Source: Stenotrophomonas sp. UBA2124 (GTDB lineage Bacteria; Pseudomonadota; Gammaproteobacteria; Xanthomonadales; Xanthomonadaceae). Taken from it: DNA of 26,599 nucleotides. Of this stretch, positions 17,857-25,389 are shown one piece after another. The notes under the pieces were generated by a model that saw only the letters and a list, made by a program, of their open reading frames with translations, was not told where the DNA came from and searched no databases. The stretch is from positions 165,547-192,145 of the forward strand of contig DCXY01000026.1 in assembly GCA_002329155.1 (NCBI GenBank), written 5' to 3'. Positions within the stretch are counted from its first letter, which is position 1; the number at the start of each line of letters is the position of its first letter. Both the position numbers and the translations under genes were made by a program.

Positions 17857-19190
17857 GCGGCAGCAGCCTCCACCTTCTTGCCGTCAACCATCGAATGACC
17901 GTTGACGATGTAGTACTCGAATTCGTCCCAGAACTGGCGCAGGAAACCCTGGATGGGCCATGCGGCCGCCTCACCGAACGCACAGATGGTGTGGCCTTCG
18001 ATCTGGCCGGCCACCGTGCGCAGCTGGTGCAGGTCTTCCATGGTCGCCTTGCCGGCGACGATGCGCTCCAGCACACGGTGCATCCAGCCGGTGCCTTCGC
18101 GGCACGGGGTGCACTGGCCACAGGATTCCTTGTGGAAGAACTGGCTGATGCGGCAGGCGAACTTCACGCAGCACACGCTGTCATCCAGCACCACGATGGC
18201 ACCCGAACCCAGGCCCGAGCCCAGTGCGCGGATGGTGTCGTAGTCCATCGGCAGGCCCTTGAGCTGCTCGGCGGTCAGCACCGGCATGGACACGCCACCC
18301 GGAATCGCAGCCTTGAGCTTGCGGCCCGGACGCAGACCACCGGCCATTTCCAGCAGGTCGTCGAACGGGGTGCCCAGCGGCACCTCGAAGTTGCCGCCCT
18401 TCTGCACGCAGCCGGAGACCGAGAAGCACTTCGGGCCACCGTTCTGGGTCAGGCTCAGACCCTTGAACCACTCCGGACCGTTGCGGATGATTGCCGGCAC
18501 CGAACCGTAGGTTTCGGTGTTGTTGATCGTCGAGGGCTTGCCGTACAGGCCGAAATTGGCCGGGAACGGCGGCTTGTAACGCGGCTGGCCCTTCTTGCCT
18601 TCCAGCGACTCCATCAGCGCGGTTTCTTCGCCGCAGATGTAGGCGCCGGCGCCCAGCGCGCCGTAGATGTCGATGTCCACGCCGCTGCCCAGCACGTTCT
18701 TGCCCAGCCAGCCGTGCTTGTAGGCATCGGCCAGGGCCTGCTCGAAATGCTCGAACGGCTCGTGGTGGAACTCACCACGCAGGTAGTTGTAGCCCACGGT
18801 CGAACCGGTGGCGTAGCAGGCGATGGCCATGCCCTCCACCACCGAGTGCGGGTTGTAACGCAGGATGTCGCGGTCCTTGCAGGTGCCCGGCTCGGATTCG
18901 TCCGAGTTGCAGAGAATGTACTTCTGCATGTCGCCCTTGGGCATGAAGGACCACTTCAGGCCGGTCGGGAAGCCCGCGCCACCACGGCCACGCAGGCCGG
19001 ACTGCTTGACCATCTCGATGACGTCGGCCGGCGCGATCTTCTCTTCGAGGATTCGGCGCAGCGCGGCGTAGCCACCGGTCTTGAGGTAGTTTTCGTACGA
19101 CCACGGAGTGTCGTAGTGCAGCGTGGTGTAAACCACGTTGTGCGGAAGCGGCGCCGGACCGACCGGGCCCTTGGTTTCGTGGTGTGCCAT
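17853..19190 (-). CDS. nuoF: NADH-quinone oxidoreductase subunit F (NADH/FMN-binding)
   Basis: 445 residues. NuoF binds NADH and FMN and starts electron transfer. Visible: the Gly-rich FMN/NADH loop GRGGAGFPTGLKW (68-80), GAGAYICGEETAL (180-192) and the 4Fe-4S N3 ligands C357, C360, C363 (SCGQCTPCREGTGW) and C403. The ATG at 19188-19190 follows GGAG by 6 bases and lies 3 bases after the nuoE stop. It overlaps nuoG by 4 bases. Confidence 0.98.
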   Translation of the reverse strand: MAHHETKGPVGPAPLPHNVVYTTLHYDTPWSYENYLKTGGYAALRRILEEKIAPADVIEMVKQSGLRGRGGAGFPTGLKWSFMPKGDMQKYILCNSDESEPGTCKDRDILRYNPHSVVEGMAIACYATGSTVGYNYLRGEFHHEPFEHFEQALADAYKHGWLGKNVLGSGVDIDIYGALGAGAYICGEETALMESLEGKKGQPRYKPPFPANFGLYGKPSTINNTETYGSVPAIIRNGPEWFKGLSLTQNGGPKCFSVSGCVQKGGNFEVPLGTPFDDLLEMAGGLRPGRKLKAAIPGGVSMPVLTAEQLKGLPMDYDTIRALGSGLGSGAIVVLDDSVCCVKFACRISQFFHKESCGQCTPCREGTGWMHRVLERIVAGKATMEDLHQLRTVAGQIEGHTICAFGEAAAWPIQGFLRQFWDEFEYYIVNGHSMVDGKKVEAAAA

Positions 19191-19193
19191 GCC

Positions 19194-19721
19194 TTACTCC
19201 AGCCCGTCCAGCAGCGCGTCGACCTCGTCCAGGGTCAGGCGCTCGTGGTAGTGACCGTTGATGACCATCATCGGCGCGCCAGCGCAGCCAGCCAGGCACT
19301 CTTCCTCACGCTTGAGGTAGACGCGGCCGTCAGGCGTGGATTCGCCGTGCTTGATGCCCAGCTTCTTCTCGCAATGGCGCACGATGTCCTCGGCGCCATT
19401 GAGCCAGCAGCTGATGTTGGTGCAGATGGCCACGTTGTTGCGGCCCACCTTCTCGGTCTCGAACATCGAGTAGAAGCTGGCAACCTCGTAGGCCCACACA
19501 AACGGCAGGTCCAGGTACTTGGCCACGGCGGCGATCAGCTCGTCGCTCAGCCAGCCCTGGTTCTGCTCCTGGGCGGCATGCAGGCCCTGCAGCACCGCCG
19601 AACGCTTGCGCTCCGGCGGGAACTTGGACAGCCAGTGATCGATGTGAGCACGGGTCTTGTCGCTCAGCACCACCATCGGGTCGACGTCGCGCGCCGCCTC
19701 GAAATTACCTGTCGCCTTCAT
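19194..19721 (-). CDS. nuoE: NADH-quinone oxidoreductase subunit E (2Fe-2S)
   Basis: 175 residues. NuoE holds the off-path 2Fe-2S cluster N1a beside the FMN of NuoF. The thioredoxin-like domain carries the four ligands C100, C105, C142 and C146. The N-terminal helical bundle contains the typical GWLSDELIAAVAKYLDLP (about residues 56-73). The ATG at 19719-19721 has a strong ribosome-binding sequence (GAGG, 7 bases upstream), which fits translation starting afresh after the 91-base gap behind nuoD. It is the first gene of the NADH-oxidising (N-module) set nuoEFG. Confidence 0.97.
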   Translation of the reverse strand: MKATGNFEAARDVDPMVVLSDKTRAHIDHWLSKFPPERKRSAVLQGLHAAQEQNQGWLSDELIAAVAKYLDLPFVWAYEVASFYSMFETEKVGRNNVAICTNISCWLNGAEDIVRHCEKKLGIKHGESTPDGRVYLKREEECLAGCAGAPMMVINGHYHERLTLDEVDALLDGLE

Positions 19722-19812
19722 CGGCCGACCTCAACAAATACCAGATTCTGGAAAACCGTTGCCTGCAGCAGCCTGGCCGCGCGGGCAACGGGCGTTGTCT
19801 TGCAGCCCGGCA
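19722..19812 (-). promoter_or_regulatory. nuoD-nuoE spacer with terminator-like hairpin
   Basis: The only intergenic gap above 35 bases inside the nuo operon. It contains an 8-bp perfect stem (19756-19763 with 19784-19791) with a 20-base loop. On the minus strand the stem is followed at once by four T (19752-19755). An 11-base palindrome-like element (19741-19751, arms CCAGA/TCTGG) lies just before the nuoE ribosome-binding site. Possible roles are attenuation, a processing site or differential expression of nuoE-N. No convincing promoter was found. Confidence 0.5.
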
Positions 19813-21135
19813 TTACCGGTCAACCTCACCGAACACCAGGTCGTAGGTGCCGATCATCGCGACCACGTCGGCCAGCATGTGGCCGCGCACGATCGAGTCG
19901 ATCGAGGACAGGTGGGCGAAGCCCGGTGCACGCAGGTGCACGCGGAACGGCTTGTTGGCACCGTCGGACAGCAGGTAGCAGCCGAACTCGCCCTTCGGCG
20001 CTTCGACCGCGGCGTAGGTTTCGCCGGCCGGCACGCAGTAGCCTTCACTGAACAGCTTGAAGTGATGGATCAGTGCTTCCATGTCGTCCTTCATCTCGGC
20101 ACGGGCCGGCGGGGCGATCTTGAAGTTCTTGACCATCACCGGGCCCGGGTTGGCCTTCAGCCACGCCACGCACTGCTTGATGATGTGGTTGGACTGGCGC
20201 ATCTCGGCCACGCGGACCAGGTAACGGTCGTAGCAGTCGCCATTGGTGCCCAGCGGAATGTCGAAATCCACCGCGTCGTACTTGGCGTACGGCTGCTTCT
20301 TGCGCAGGTCCCAGGCAATGCCCGAGCCACGCAGCATCACGCCGGTCATGCCCCATGCAAGGGCGTGTTCCGGGGTGATGACGCCGATGCCGACGGTACG
20401 CTGCTTCCAGATGCGGTTGTCGGTGAGCAGAGTTTCGTACTCATCCACGCGCTTGGGGAACTCATTGGTGAAGTTCTCCAGGAAGTCCAGCAGCGAACCC
20501 TCGCGCGACGCATTCAGGCGCTTGAGCGCGTTGCCCTTGTGCCAGCGCGATTCCTTGTACTTGGGCATGGTGTCCGGCAGGTCGCGGTACACGCCGCCCG
20601 GGCGGTAGTACGCCGCGTGCATGCGCGCGCCGGAGACTGCCTCGTAGCAGTCCATCAACTCTTCGCGCTCGCGGAAGGCGTACAGCATCACCGCCATCGC
20701 CCCCAGGTCCAGGCCGTTGGAGCCCAGCCACATCAGGTGGTTCAGGATGCGGGTGATCTCGTCGAACATGGTGCGGATGTACTGCGCCCGCTCCGGCACC
20801 TCGATGCCGACCAGGTTCTCGATGGCACGCACATAGGCATGCTCGTTGCACATCATCGAGCAGTAATCCAGGCGGTCCATGTAGCCGACCGACTGGTTGA
20901 ACGGCTTGGACTCGGCCAGCTTCTCGGTGGCACGGTGCAGCAGGCCCACATGCGGGTCGGCACGGACGATGGTTTCGCCGTCCATTTCCAGGATCAGGCG
21001 CAGCACACCGTGCGCGGCCGGATGCTGCGGGCCGAAATTCATCGTGTAGTTGCGGATTTCCTGCCGGGCTTCAGCCGGGCTGCTCGCAAAGGCCTGCGAG
21101 GCCGGTTGGAAATCGCGGGTCACTTCAGCACTCAC
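19813..21135 (-). CDS. nuoD: NADH-quinone oxidoreductase subunit D (49-kDa, quinone site)
   Basis: 440 residues, a stand-alone NuoD and not the NuoCD fusion of E. coli. NuoD forms most of the quinone-binding pocket near cluster N2 and derives from the [NiFe]-hydrogenase large subunit. The motif NFGPQHPAAHG (33-43) contains the quinone-site histidine (H38). The tyrosine that hydrogen-bonds the quinone head group is expected at residue 91 (MDRLDYCSM). The GTG start at 21133-21135 overlaps the nuoC stop (GTGA), so translation is probably coupled. The N-terminal 28 residues are variable. Confidence 0.98.
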   Translation of the reverse strand: MSAEVTRDFQPASQAFASSPAEARQEIRNYTMNFGPQHPAAHGVLRLILEMDGETIVRADPHVGLLHRATEKLAESKPFNQSVGYMDRLDYCSMMCNEHAYVRAIENLVGIEVPERAQYIRTMFDEITRILNHLMWLGSNGLDLGAMAVMLYAFREREELMDCYEAVSGARMHAAYYRPGGVYRDLPDTMPKYKESRWHKGNALKRLNASREGSLLDFLENFTNEFPKRVDEYETLLTDNRIWKQRTVGIGVITPEHALAWGMTGVMLRGSGIAWDLRKKQPYAKYDAVDFDIPLGTNGDCYDRYLVRVAEMRQSNHIIKQCVAWLKANPGPVMVKNFKIAPPARAEMKDDMEALIHHFKLFSEGYCVPAGETYAAVEAPKGEFGCYLLSDGANKPFRVHLRAPGFAHLSSIDSIVRGHMLADVVAMIGTYDLVFGEVDR

Positions 21136-21902
21136 TTGCTTGCCTCCGTCAGTGCGCGCTCGCCATTGGCGGTCTCGAAACGCGCATCGTCGCGGATCAC
21201 GCGCGGCACGCCGACGCGCGGCTCGACCGAGGTCACCGGCTCGTACACCACGCGCTTCTTTTCTTCGTCGTAGCGCACTTCGACGTTGCCGATCAGCGGG
21301 AAATCCTTGCGGAACGGATGACCCACGAAACCGTAGTCGGTCAGGATGCGGCGCAGGTCCGGGTGACCCTCGAAGATCACGCCGTACAGGTCGAACGCTT
21401 CACGCTCGAACCAGTTCAGGCCCGGCCACACGTCGGTCAGCGAGGCCACCACCGGCAGCGATTCGCTCGGCGCATAGCAGCGCACGCGCAGCAGCTGGTT
21501 GTGCTGGTAGGAGCGCAACTGCAGCACCACGGCAAAGCGCTGCTTCGGCATGTTGTCCGGCTTGGCGCCTTCGGCGGTTTCGTGGCTGGGGAATTCACCC
21601 CAGGCAAAACGGCCGGCGCCCTTGCCTTCCACGCCACGGCTGAAGCCCTGCGAGGAAACATCGGCGGTATCCCACTCGGCGTTGCCGTAACCGAGGTAGT
21701 CGACACCGCACAGGTCGGTGGCGTGCTCGAAACCGAACTCGTCACGCAGCGCCAGAGCGGTTGCATGCCAGTCGGCCGAAGCCACCTCCAGCGTCACTTC
21801 GCCGCGCGGTTCGACCACGCTGACCTGCGCACCGGCGAAACGTGCGGCAAGTCGGTCGATGAGTGAAGGTGCTTGCTGGGCCATGGGGGCTGGCGTGCTC
21901 AT
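21132..21902 (-). CDS. nuoC: NADH-quinone oxidoreductase subunit C (30-kDa)
   Basis: 256 residues from the ATG at 21900-21902. NuoC packs against NuoD in the peripheral arm. The signature WFEREAFDLYGVIFEGHPDLRR-type segment (split here across about residues 155-180) and GHPFRKDFP are clear. Between the first strand-helix unit and the QRFAVVLQL strand there is an insertion of about 48 residues (about 71-119), Gly/Ser/Asp-rich. I recall similar inserts in Xanthomonas NuoC. Neither this ATG nor the next one (21882-21884, residue 7) has a good ribosome-binding sequence, so the start is uncertain by six codons. The frame is open further upstream to 22085, but that part overlaps nuoB. Confidence 0.95.
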   Translation of the reverse strand: MSTPAPMAQQAPSLIDRLAARFAGAQVSVVEPRGEVTLEVASADWHATALALRDEFGFEHATDLCGVDYLGYGNAEWDTADVSSQGFSRGVEGKGAGRFAWGEFPSHETAEGAKPDNMPKQRFAVVLQLRSYQHNQLLRVRCYAPSESLPVVASLTDVWPGLNWFEREAFDLYGVIFEGHPDLRRILTDYGFVGHPFRKDFPLIGNVEVRYDEEKKRVVYEPVTSVEPRVGVPRVIRDDARFETANGERALTEASK

Positions 21903-21918
21903 GATGTATAGGGGTCCG

Positions 21919-22473
21919 TCAGCGGGCGATGGTCTGGGTTCGCCAGATCTTCTTCTGCAACTGCAAAATGCCGTAGACCAAGGCCTCGGCGGTCGGCGGG
22001 CAGCCCGGGACGTAAACGTCCACCGGCACCACGCGGTCACAGCCGCGCACCACCGCATAGGAATAGTGGTAATAGCCGCCGCCATTGGCGCAGCTACCCA
22101 TCGAGATGACCCACTTGGGGTCCGGCATCTGGTCGTAAACCTTGCGCAGCGCCGGGGCCATCTTGTTGACCAGCGTACCGGCCACGATCATCACGTCGGA
22201 CTGGCGCGGCGACGGGCGGAACACCACGCCATAGCGGTCAAGGTCCAGGCGCGCGGCACCGGCGTGCATCATTTCCACCGCGCAGCAGGCCAGACCGAAG
22301 GTCATGGGCCACATCGAGCCGGTACGCGCCCAGTTCAACAGCGCATCGACGCTGGTGGTCACGTAGCCCTTCTCGAGCAGCGGGTTCTCGCCTTCAGGCC
22401 GCAGAATGTCATCAACCCGCCCTTCCGGGACGGGGTTGTTCATCAGGCCGTCGAGAGTCTGAATCACTCCCAT
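21919..22473 (-). CDS. nuoB: NADH-quinone oxidoreductase subunit B (cluster N2)
   Basis: 184 residues. NuoB (PSST) carries 4Fe-4S cluster N2, the last electron carrier before quinone. The ligands are C63 and C64 (adjacent cysteines in GLACCAVEMMH), C128 (MGSCANGGG) and C158 (VPGCPPTAE). The ATG at 22471-22473 has an AGGGAG sequence 7 bases upstream and lies inside the end of nuoA (10-base overlap). The open frame up to 22584 overlaps nuoA and does not match the family. Confidence 0.98.
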   Translation of the reverse strand: MGVIQTLDGLMNNPVPEGRVDDILRPEGENPLLEKGYVTTSVDALLNWARTGSMWPMTFGLACCAVEMMHAGAARLDLDRYGVVFRPSPRQSDVMIVAGTLVNKMAPALRKVYDQMPDPKWVISMGSCANGGGYYHYSYAVVRGCDRVVPVDVYVPGCPPTAEALVYGILQLQKKIWRTQTIAR

Positions 22474-22820
22474 TCCAGCGCTCCCTTCTTCCACACGTAG
22501 ATAAAGCCGAGGAACAGCATGCCCACGAACAGGCCCATGGTGACCAGCGAACGGGCACCCAGCTCCATGAAGACCTGGGTCCAAGGCACGATGAAGATGA
22601 TTTCCAGATCAAAGACGATGAACTGGATGGCGATCAGGTAGTAACGCACGTCGAACTTCATGCGCGCGTTTTCGAACGCCTCGAAGCCACACTCGTATGC
22701 GGAGAGTTTCTCGTTGTCCGGAGAACGGGGAGCGAGGAACCGGCCGATCAACATCAGCGCGACGCCGATGCCGGTGGCGACGATCAGAAACAGCAGAGAC
22801 GGCAAATATTCGGCCAGCAC
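22464..22820 (-). CDS. nuoA: NADH-quinone oxidoreductase subunit A
   Basis: 118 residues with three membrane helices. NuoA sits beside NuoH and NuoJ at the junction of the arms. The long conserved loop after helix 1 contains YECGFE (42-47); helix 2 contains FDLE (70-73), with the acidic residues typical of the family. I choose the GTG at 22818-22820 (VLAEYLPSLLFLIV), preceded by GAGAGAA. The upstream extension to 22943 would overlap the 3' end of tRNA-Leu and reads as low-complexity sequence. It is the first gene of the nuo operon. Confidence 0.95.
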   Translation of the reverse strand: MLAEYLPSLLFLIVATGIGVALMLIGRFLAPRSPDNEKLSAYECGFEAFENARMKFDVRYYLIAIQFIVFDLEIIFIVPWTQVFMELGARSLVTMGLFVGMLFLGFIYVWKKGALEWE

Positions 22821-22933
22821 AGCGATTCTCTCTTGCCTCTGCCCTGGACACCTGCAGGTGCCGGAGCATGGGGGATTGACGGGACTTGCCATCACGGGAG
22901 CTGCCGCAGCCCGCGAACCCGCTTGTAAAACAA
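22821..22933 (-). other. nuoA leader between tRNA-Leu and nuoA
   Basis: A 113-base spacer. It holds a 12-base perfect palindrome (22849-22860, CACCTGCAGGTG) about 30 bases upstream of the nuoA start. I see no convincing -35/-10 pair, so nuo may be transcribed at least partly from promoters upstream of tRNA-Leu, secG or tpiA. Confidence 0.4.
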
Positions 22934-23018
22934 TGGTGCCCAAGAGGGGACTCGAACCCCTACGACTCTCGTCGCTACCACCTCAAGGTAGTGCGTCTAC
23001 CAATTCCGCCACCTGGGC
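22934..23018 (-). tRNA. tRNA-Leu (GAG)
   Basis: An 85-base class II tRNA with CCA encoded. The anticodon stem CTACC/GGTAG closes the loop TTGAGGT, giving anticodon GAG (reads CTC/CTT). A long variable arm (GACGAGAGTC type) and the T-arm with TTCGAGT are present; the acceptor stem GCCCAGG pairs with CTTGGGC. It lies between secG and nuoA on the same strand, an arrangement I also recall from other gammaproteobacteria. Its upstream spacer carries a perfect 9-bp hairpin. Confidence 0.97.
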
Positions 23019-23069
23019 CTACGTCAGCACTGCCGGGTTACGGCAGTGCGCTGCGTATTGTAACCGTCT
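23019..23069 (-). other. secG to tRNA-Leu spacer with strong hairpin
   Basis: Contains a perfect 9-bp stem (23027-23035 with 23041-23049) with a 5-base loop, ending 8 bases before the tRNA 5' end. No T-run follows. A -10-like TACAAT is present (minus strand, 23057-23062), but no matching -35 was found at 16-18 bases. Likely a processing or stability element in a secG-tRNA transcript. Confidence 0.5.
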
Positions 23070-23504
23070 TCAGTGTTTCTGTGCGCCTTCCGCAGGCTTT
23101 TCTTCACTGTTGGACGGAATATTTTCGGCCGGAGTCGCAGCCTGCGGCACTTCGCTGGCAGCCGGGGCCGCCTGCGGGATGGACTGCAGCTCGCCAGCCG
23201 GCGCGGCCGGGGCGGCGGCCGGGGTTTCAACCTGCGACATCACACCAAGGCCTTCACCGGAGGGACGCGAACCATGGCTGGCATACCAGGCCATGAACAG
23301 GCTGATGCCGAAGAACACCACGGCAAGCCACTTGGTGCTCTTGGACAGGAAGTTGGAAGCGCCACGCGCGCCGAACACCGTACCCGACGCACCCGCGCCA
23401 AAGCCGGAGCCTGCCGCCGCGCCAGAACCACGCTGCATCAGGATCAGCGCGATCATCGCGATCGCCACCAGCACATAGACCACATTGAGGATCAACATCA
23501 GCAT
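23070..23504 (-). CDS. secG: Protein-export membrane protein SecG
   Basis: 144 residues. SecG is the small accessory subunit of the SecYEG translocon. Two membrane helices are visible (about 3-23 and 57-75), with the conserved Gly-rich cytoplasmic loop between them (MQRGSGAAAGSGFG onwards, about 23-50) and the family hallmark ASNFLSKSTKWLA. The C-terminal tail (about 76-144) is long, Ala/Pro/Glu-rich and probably disordered; E. coli SecG has only about 110 residues in total. The start may be at 23504 or two codons later (23498). It follows tpiA by 25 bases. Confidence 0.96.
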   Translation of the reverse strand: MLMLILNVVYVLVAIAMIALILMQRGSGAAAGSGFGAGASGTVFGARGASNFLSKSTKWLAVVFFGISLFMAWYASHGSRPSGEGLGVMSQVETPAAAPAAPAGELQSIPQAAPAASEVPQAATPAENIPSNSEEKPAEGAQKH

Positions 23505-23529
23505 TTGAAAACGTCCCGGACAATACCCG

Positions 23530-24285
23530 TTAGCGACCGGCTGCCGCCTTGCCGATGGCCAGGAAATCCCCTGCCACCAGCGATGCGCCGCCTACCAGCC
23601 CGCCATCGACGTCAGGCTGTGAGAACAGCTCTGCAGCATTGTCGGGCTTGACGCTACCGCCATAGAGCAGCGGCAGCGAATCGGCGATTCTAGCATCGCG
23701 CTTGGCCACTTCGCCACGAATGAAGGCGTGGACGGCCTGCGCCTGCTCCGGGCTGGCGGTGCGGCCGGTACCGATGGCCCAGACCGGCTCATAGGCCACC
23801 ACGGCCCTGGCGAACACCTCCACCCCGGCCAGATCCAGCACCGGCGCCAGCTGGGAGGCGATGACCTGCTCGGTCTGGCCGGCCTCGCGCTGCTCCAGCG
23901 TCTCACCAACGCACAAGACTGGAACCAGCCCGGCATTGGCGGCGGCCACGAACTTGCGCGCCACCAGCTCACTGCTTTCGTTGTGGTACTGGCGGCGCTC
24001 GGAGTGGCCCACCAGGCCGTAGCGGGCGCCCACGTCCATCAGCATCGTGGCCGACACCTCACCGGTATAGGCCCCCTTTTCGTTGCTGCTGACATCCTGC
24101 GCACCGAAGGCCAGCGCCGTGTTCTCGAAGTCCTCGACCAGATCGCTCAGGTACGGCAGCGGCGGCAGCACCACCAGCTCCACGCCTTCCAGCGGCAAGC
24201 CTTCAGCCACCTGGCCAACCAGTTCCGAAGCGAATTGACGGCTGCCATGCAGCTTCCAGTTACCGGCGACGATTTTGCGGCGCAT
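23530..24285 (-). CDS. tpiA: Triosephosphate isomerase
   Basis: 251 residues, the usual size. It interconverts dihydroxyacetone phosphate and glyceraldehyde 3-phosphate in glycolysis and gluconeogenesis. Active-site residues are all present: K11 (GNWKLHG), H94 (GHSERR) and E166 (AYEPVWAIGTG), plus the phosphate-binding YGGSVKPDN near the C-terminus (about residues 209-217). The ATG at 24283-24285 has a GGAG about 10 bases upstream. Downstream come secG, tRNA-Leu and the nuo operon on the same strand. Confidence 0.98.
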   Translation of the reverse strand: MRRKIVAGNWKLHGSRQFASELVGQVAEGLPLEGVELVVLPPLPYLSDLVEDFENTALAFGAQDVSSNEKGAYTGEVSATMLMDVGARYGLVGHSERRQYHNESSELVARKFVAAANAGLVPVLCVGETLEQREAGQTEQVIASQLAPVLDLAGVEVFARAVVAYEPVWAIGTGRTASPEQAQAVHAFIRGEVAKRDARIADSLPLLYGGSVKPDNAAELFSQPDVDGGLVGGASLVAGDFLAIGKAAAGR

Positions 24286-24453
24286 TCAGGAATTACTCCC
24301 CAACGAAAATGGTGGCAAATGATAGCCGAAACCCGGACATCGGCAGGACATCGTGCAGACAACGGCAGGCCAGGATGCGACAACGCCGCCGGGCTGGGCC
24401 ACGGCGGCGCTGGTGTTTCCGGGCCACCGGGCGAGCCGGCGGCAAGCGCATGA
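24286..24453 (-). other. Spacer between the oxygenase gene and tpiA
   Basis: A 168-base spacer expected to hold the end of the oxygenase transcript and the tpiA promoter. An 8-bp GC-rich stem (24384-24391 with 24402-24409, 10-base loop) lies about 45 bases after the oxygenase stop and may act as a weak terminator; only a TTGT-like tail follows. A TATCAT box (minus strand, 24319-24324) could be the tpiA -10, but no good -35 is present. Confidence 0.35.
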
Positions 24454-25389
24454 TTACTTCAGCTTGATCTCGCGCAGGCGCTCTTCCAGGAAACCGTGGG
24501 CGGTGATCGCCTCGGGGTAGCGGCTGGGGTTGTCCGGGGTGATGCAGGACGGCAGCACGTCAATCAGGAAATCCGGGTTTGGGTGCAGGAAGAACGGCAC
24601 CGAATAACGCGGCTGGCGTGCCAGCTCACCCGGGGGGTTCACCACGCGGTGGATGGTGGACGGGTACACATGGTTGGTCAGGCGCTGCAGCATGTCGCCG
24701 ATGTTGACCACGATGGTGTCCGCGTCGGAGGTGAACGGCACCCACTCACCCTCGTGCGACTGCACTTCCAGGCCAGCGGCGCTTGCGCCCACCAGCAGGG
24801 TGATGAAGTTGATGTCGCCGTGGGCACCGGCGCGCACATTGGGAATGTCGTCGGTGGTGATCGGCGGGTAGTGGATCGGGCGCAGGATCGAGTTGCCGTT
24901 GTTGGTCTTGTCGGCGAAGTAGTTCTCCGGCAGGCCGATGTGCAGCGCCAGCGCCGCCAGCACGCGCGAACCCAGGGCGTCCAGCTTCTGGTACAGGCCG
25001 TAGCCATACTCGCGGAACGCCGGTACTTCGGCAGGCCACAGGTTCGGCGGCATCACCTCACGGTACTTGGAGTCGTCGGCGATCTCGCGGCCGATGTGCC
25101 AGAACTCCTTCAGGTCGAAGTGCTTGGAGCCCTTGGCGGTCTCCACGCCGAACGGCGTATAGCCGCGCGCACCACCGCCACCGGCGACGTGGTACTGCTT
25201 CTTCACCTCTTCGGGCAGCGCGAAGAACGCCTTGAAGGCGTCGTAGGCTGCGTCGATGTAGGACTGCTCGATGCCGTGGTTGCGGATGCCGGCAAAACCC
25301 CACTGCCGGTAGGCCGCGCCGAGCTCGGCGACGAAGGCGTCGCGGTCGCTGTCAAAACGGGTGATGTCGAGGGTGGGAATCTGGCTCAC
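24454..25389 (-). CDS. 2-oxoglutarate/Fe(II)-dependent oxygenase, isopenicillin N synthase-like
   Basis: 311 residues from the GTG at 25387-25389. Non-haem iron oxygenases of this superfamily use O2 and usually 2-oxoglutarate to oxidise a small substrate. The N-terminal DIOX_N part (IPTLDI, then GFAGIRNHGI at about 31-40) is followed by the double-stranded beta-helix. Iron ligands H190 and D192 (HGDINFITLL) and H247 (STIHRVVNPP) are present, and R261/S263 (RYSVPFF) form the 2-oxoglutarate carboxylate site. The catalytic core therefore looks intact. The substrate cannot be told; such genes are often annotated from plant or fungal homologues without evidence. It diverges from a glycosyltransferase and lies upstream of tpiA. 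The frame extends to 25431, but the GTG start matches the family N-terminus. Confidence 0.9.
   Translation of the reverse strand: MSQIPTLDITRFDSDRDAFVAELGAAYRQWGFAGIRNHGIEQSYIDAAYDAFKAFFALPEEVKKQYHVAGGGGARGYTPFGVETAKGSKHFDLKEFWHIGREIADDSKYREVMPPNLWPAEVPAFREYGYGLYQKLDALGSRVLAALALHIGLPENYFADKTNNGNSILRPIHYPPITTDDIPNVRAGAHGDINFITLLVGASAAGLEVQSHEGEWVPFTSDADTIVVNIGDMLQRLTNHVYPSTIHRVVNPPGELARQPRYSVPFFLHPNPDFLIDVLPSCITPDNPSRYPEAITAHGFLEERLREIKLK

Noticed and set aside
15673..20051. Two long plus-strand frames (15673-17898 and 17895-20051) opposite nuoG, nuoF and nuoE
   Set aside because: Same antisense artefact; the minus-strand genes have full Fe-S and nucleotide-binding motifs.
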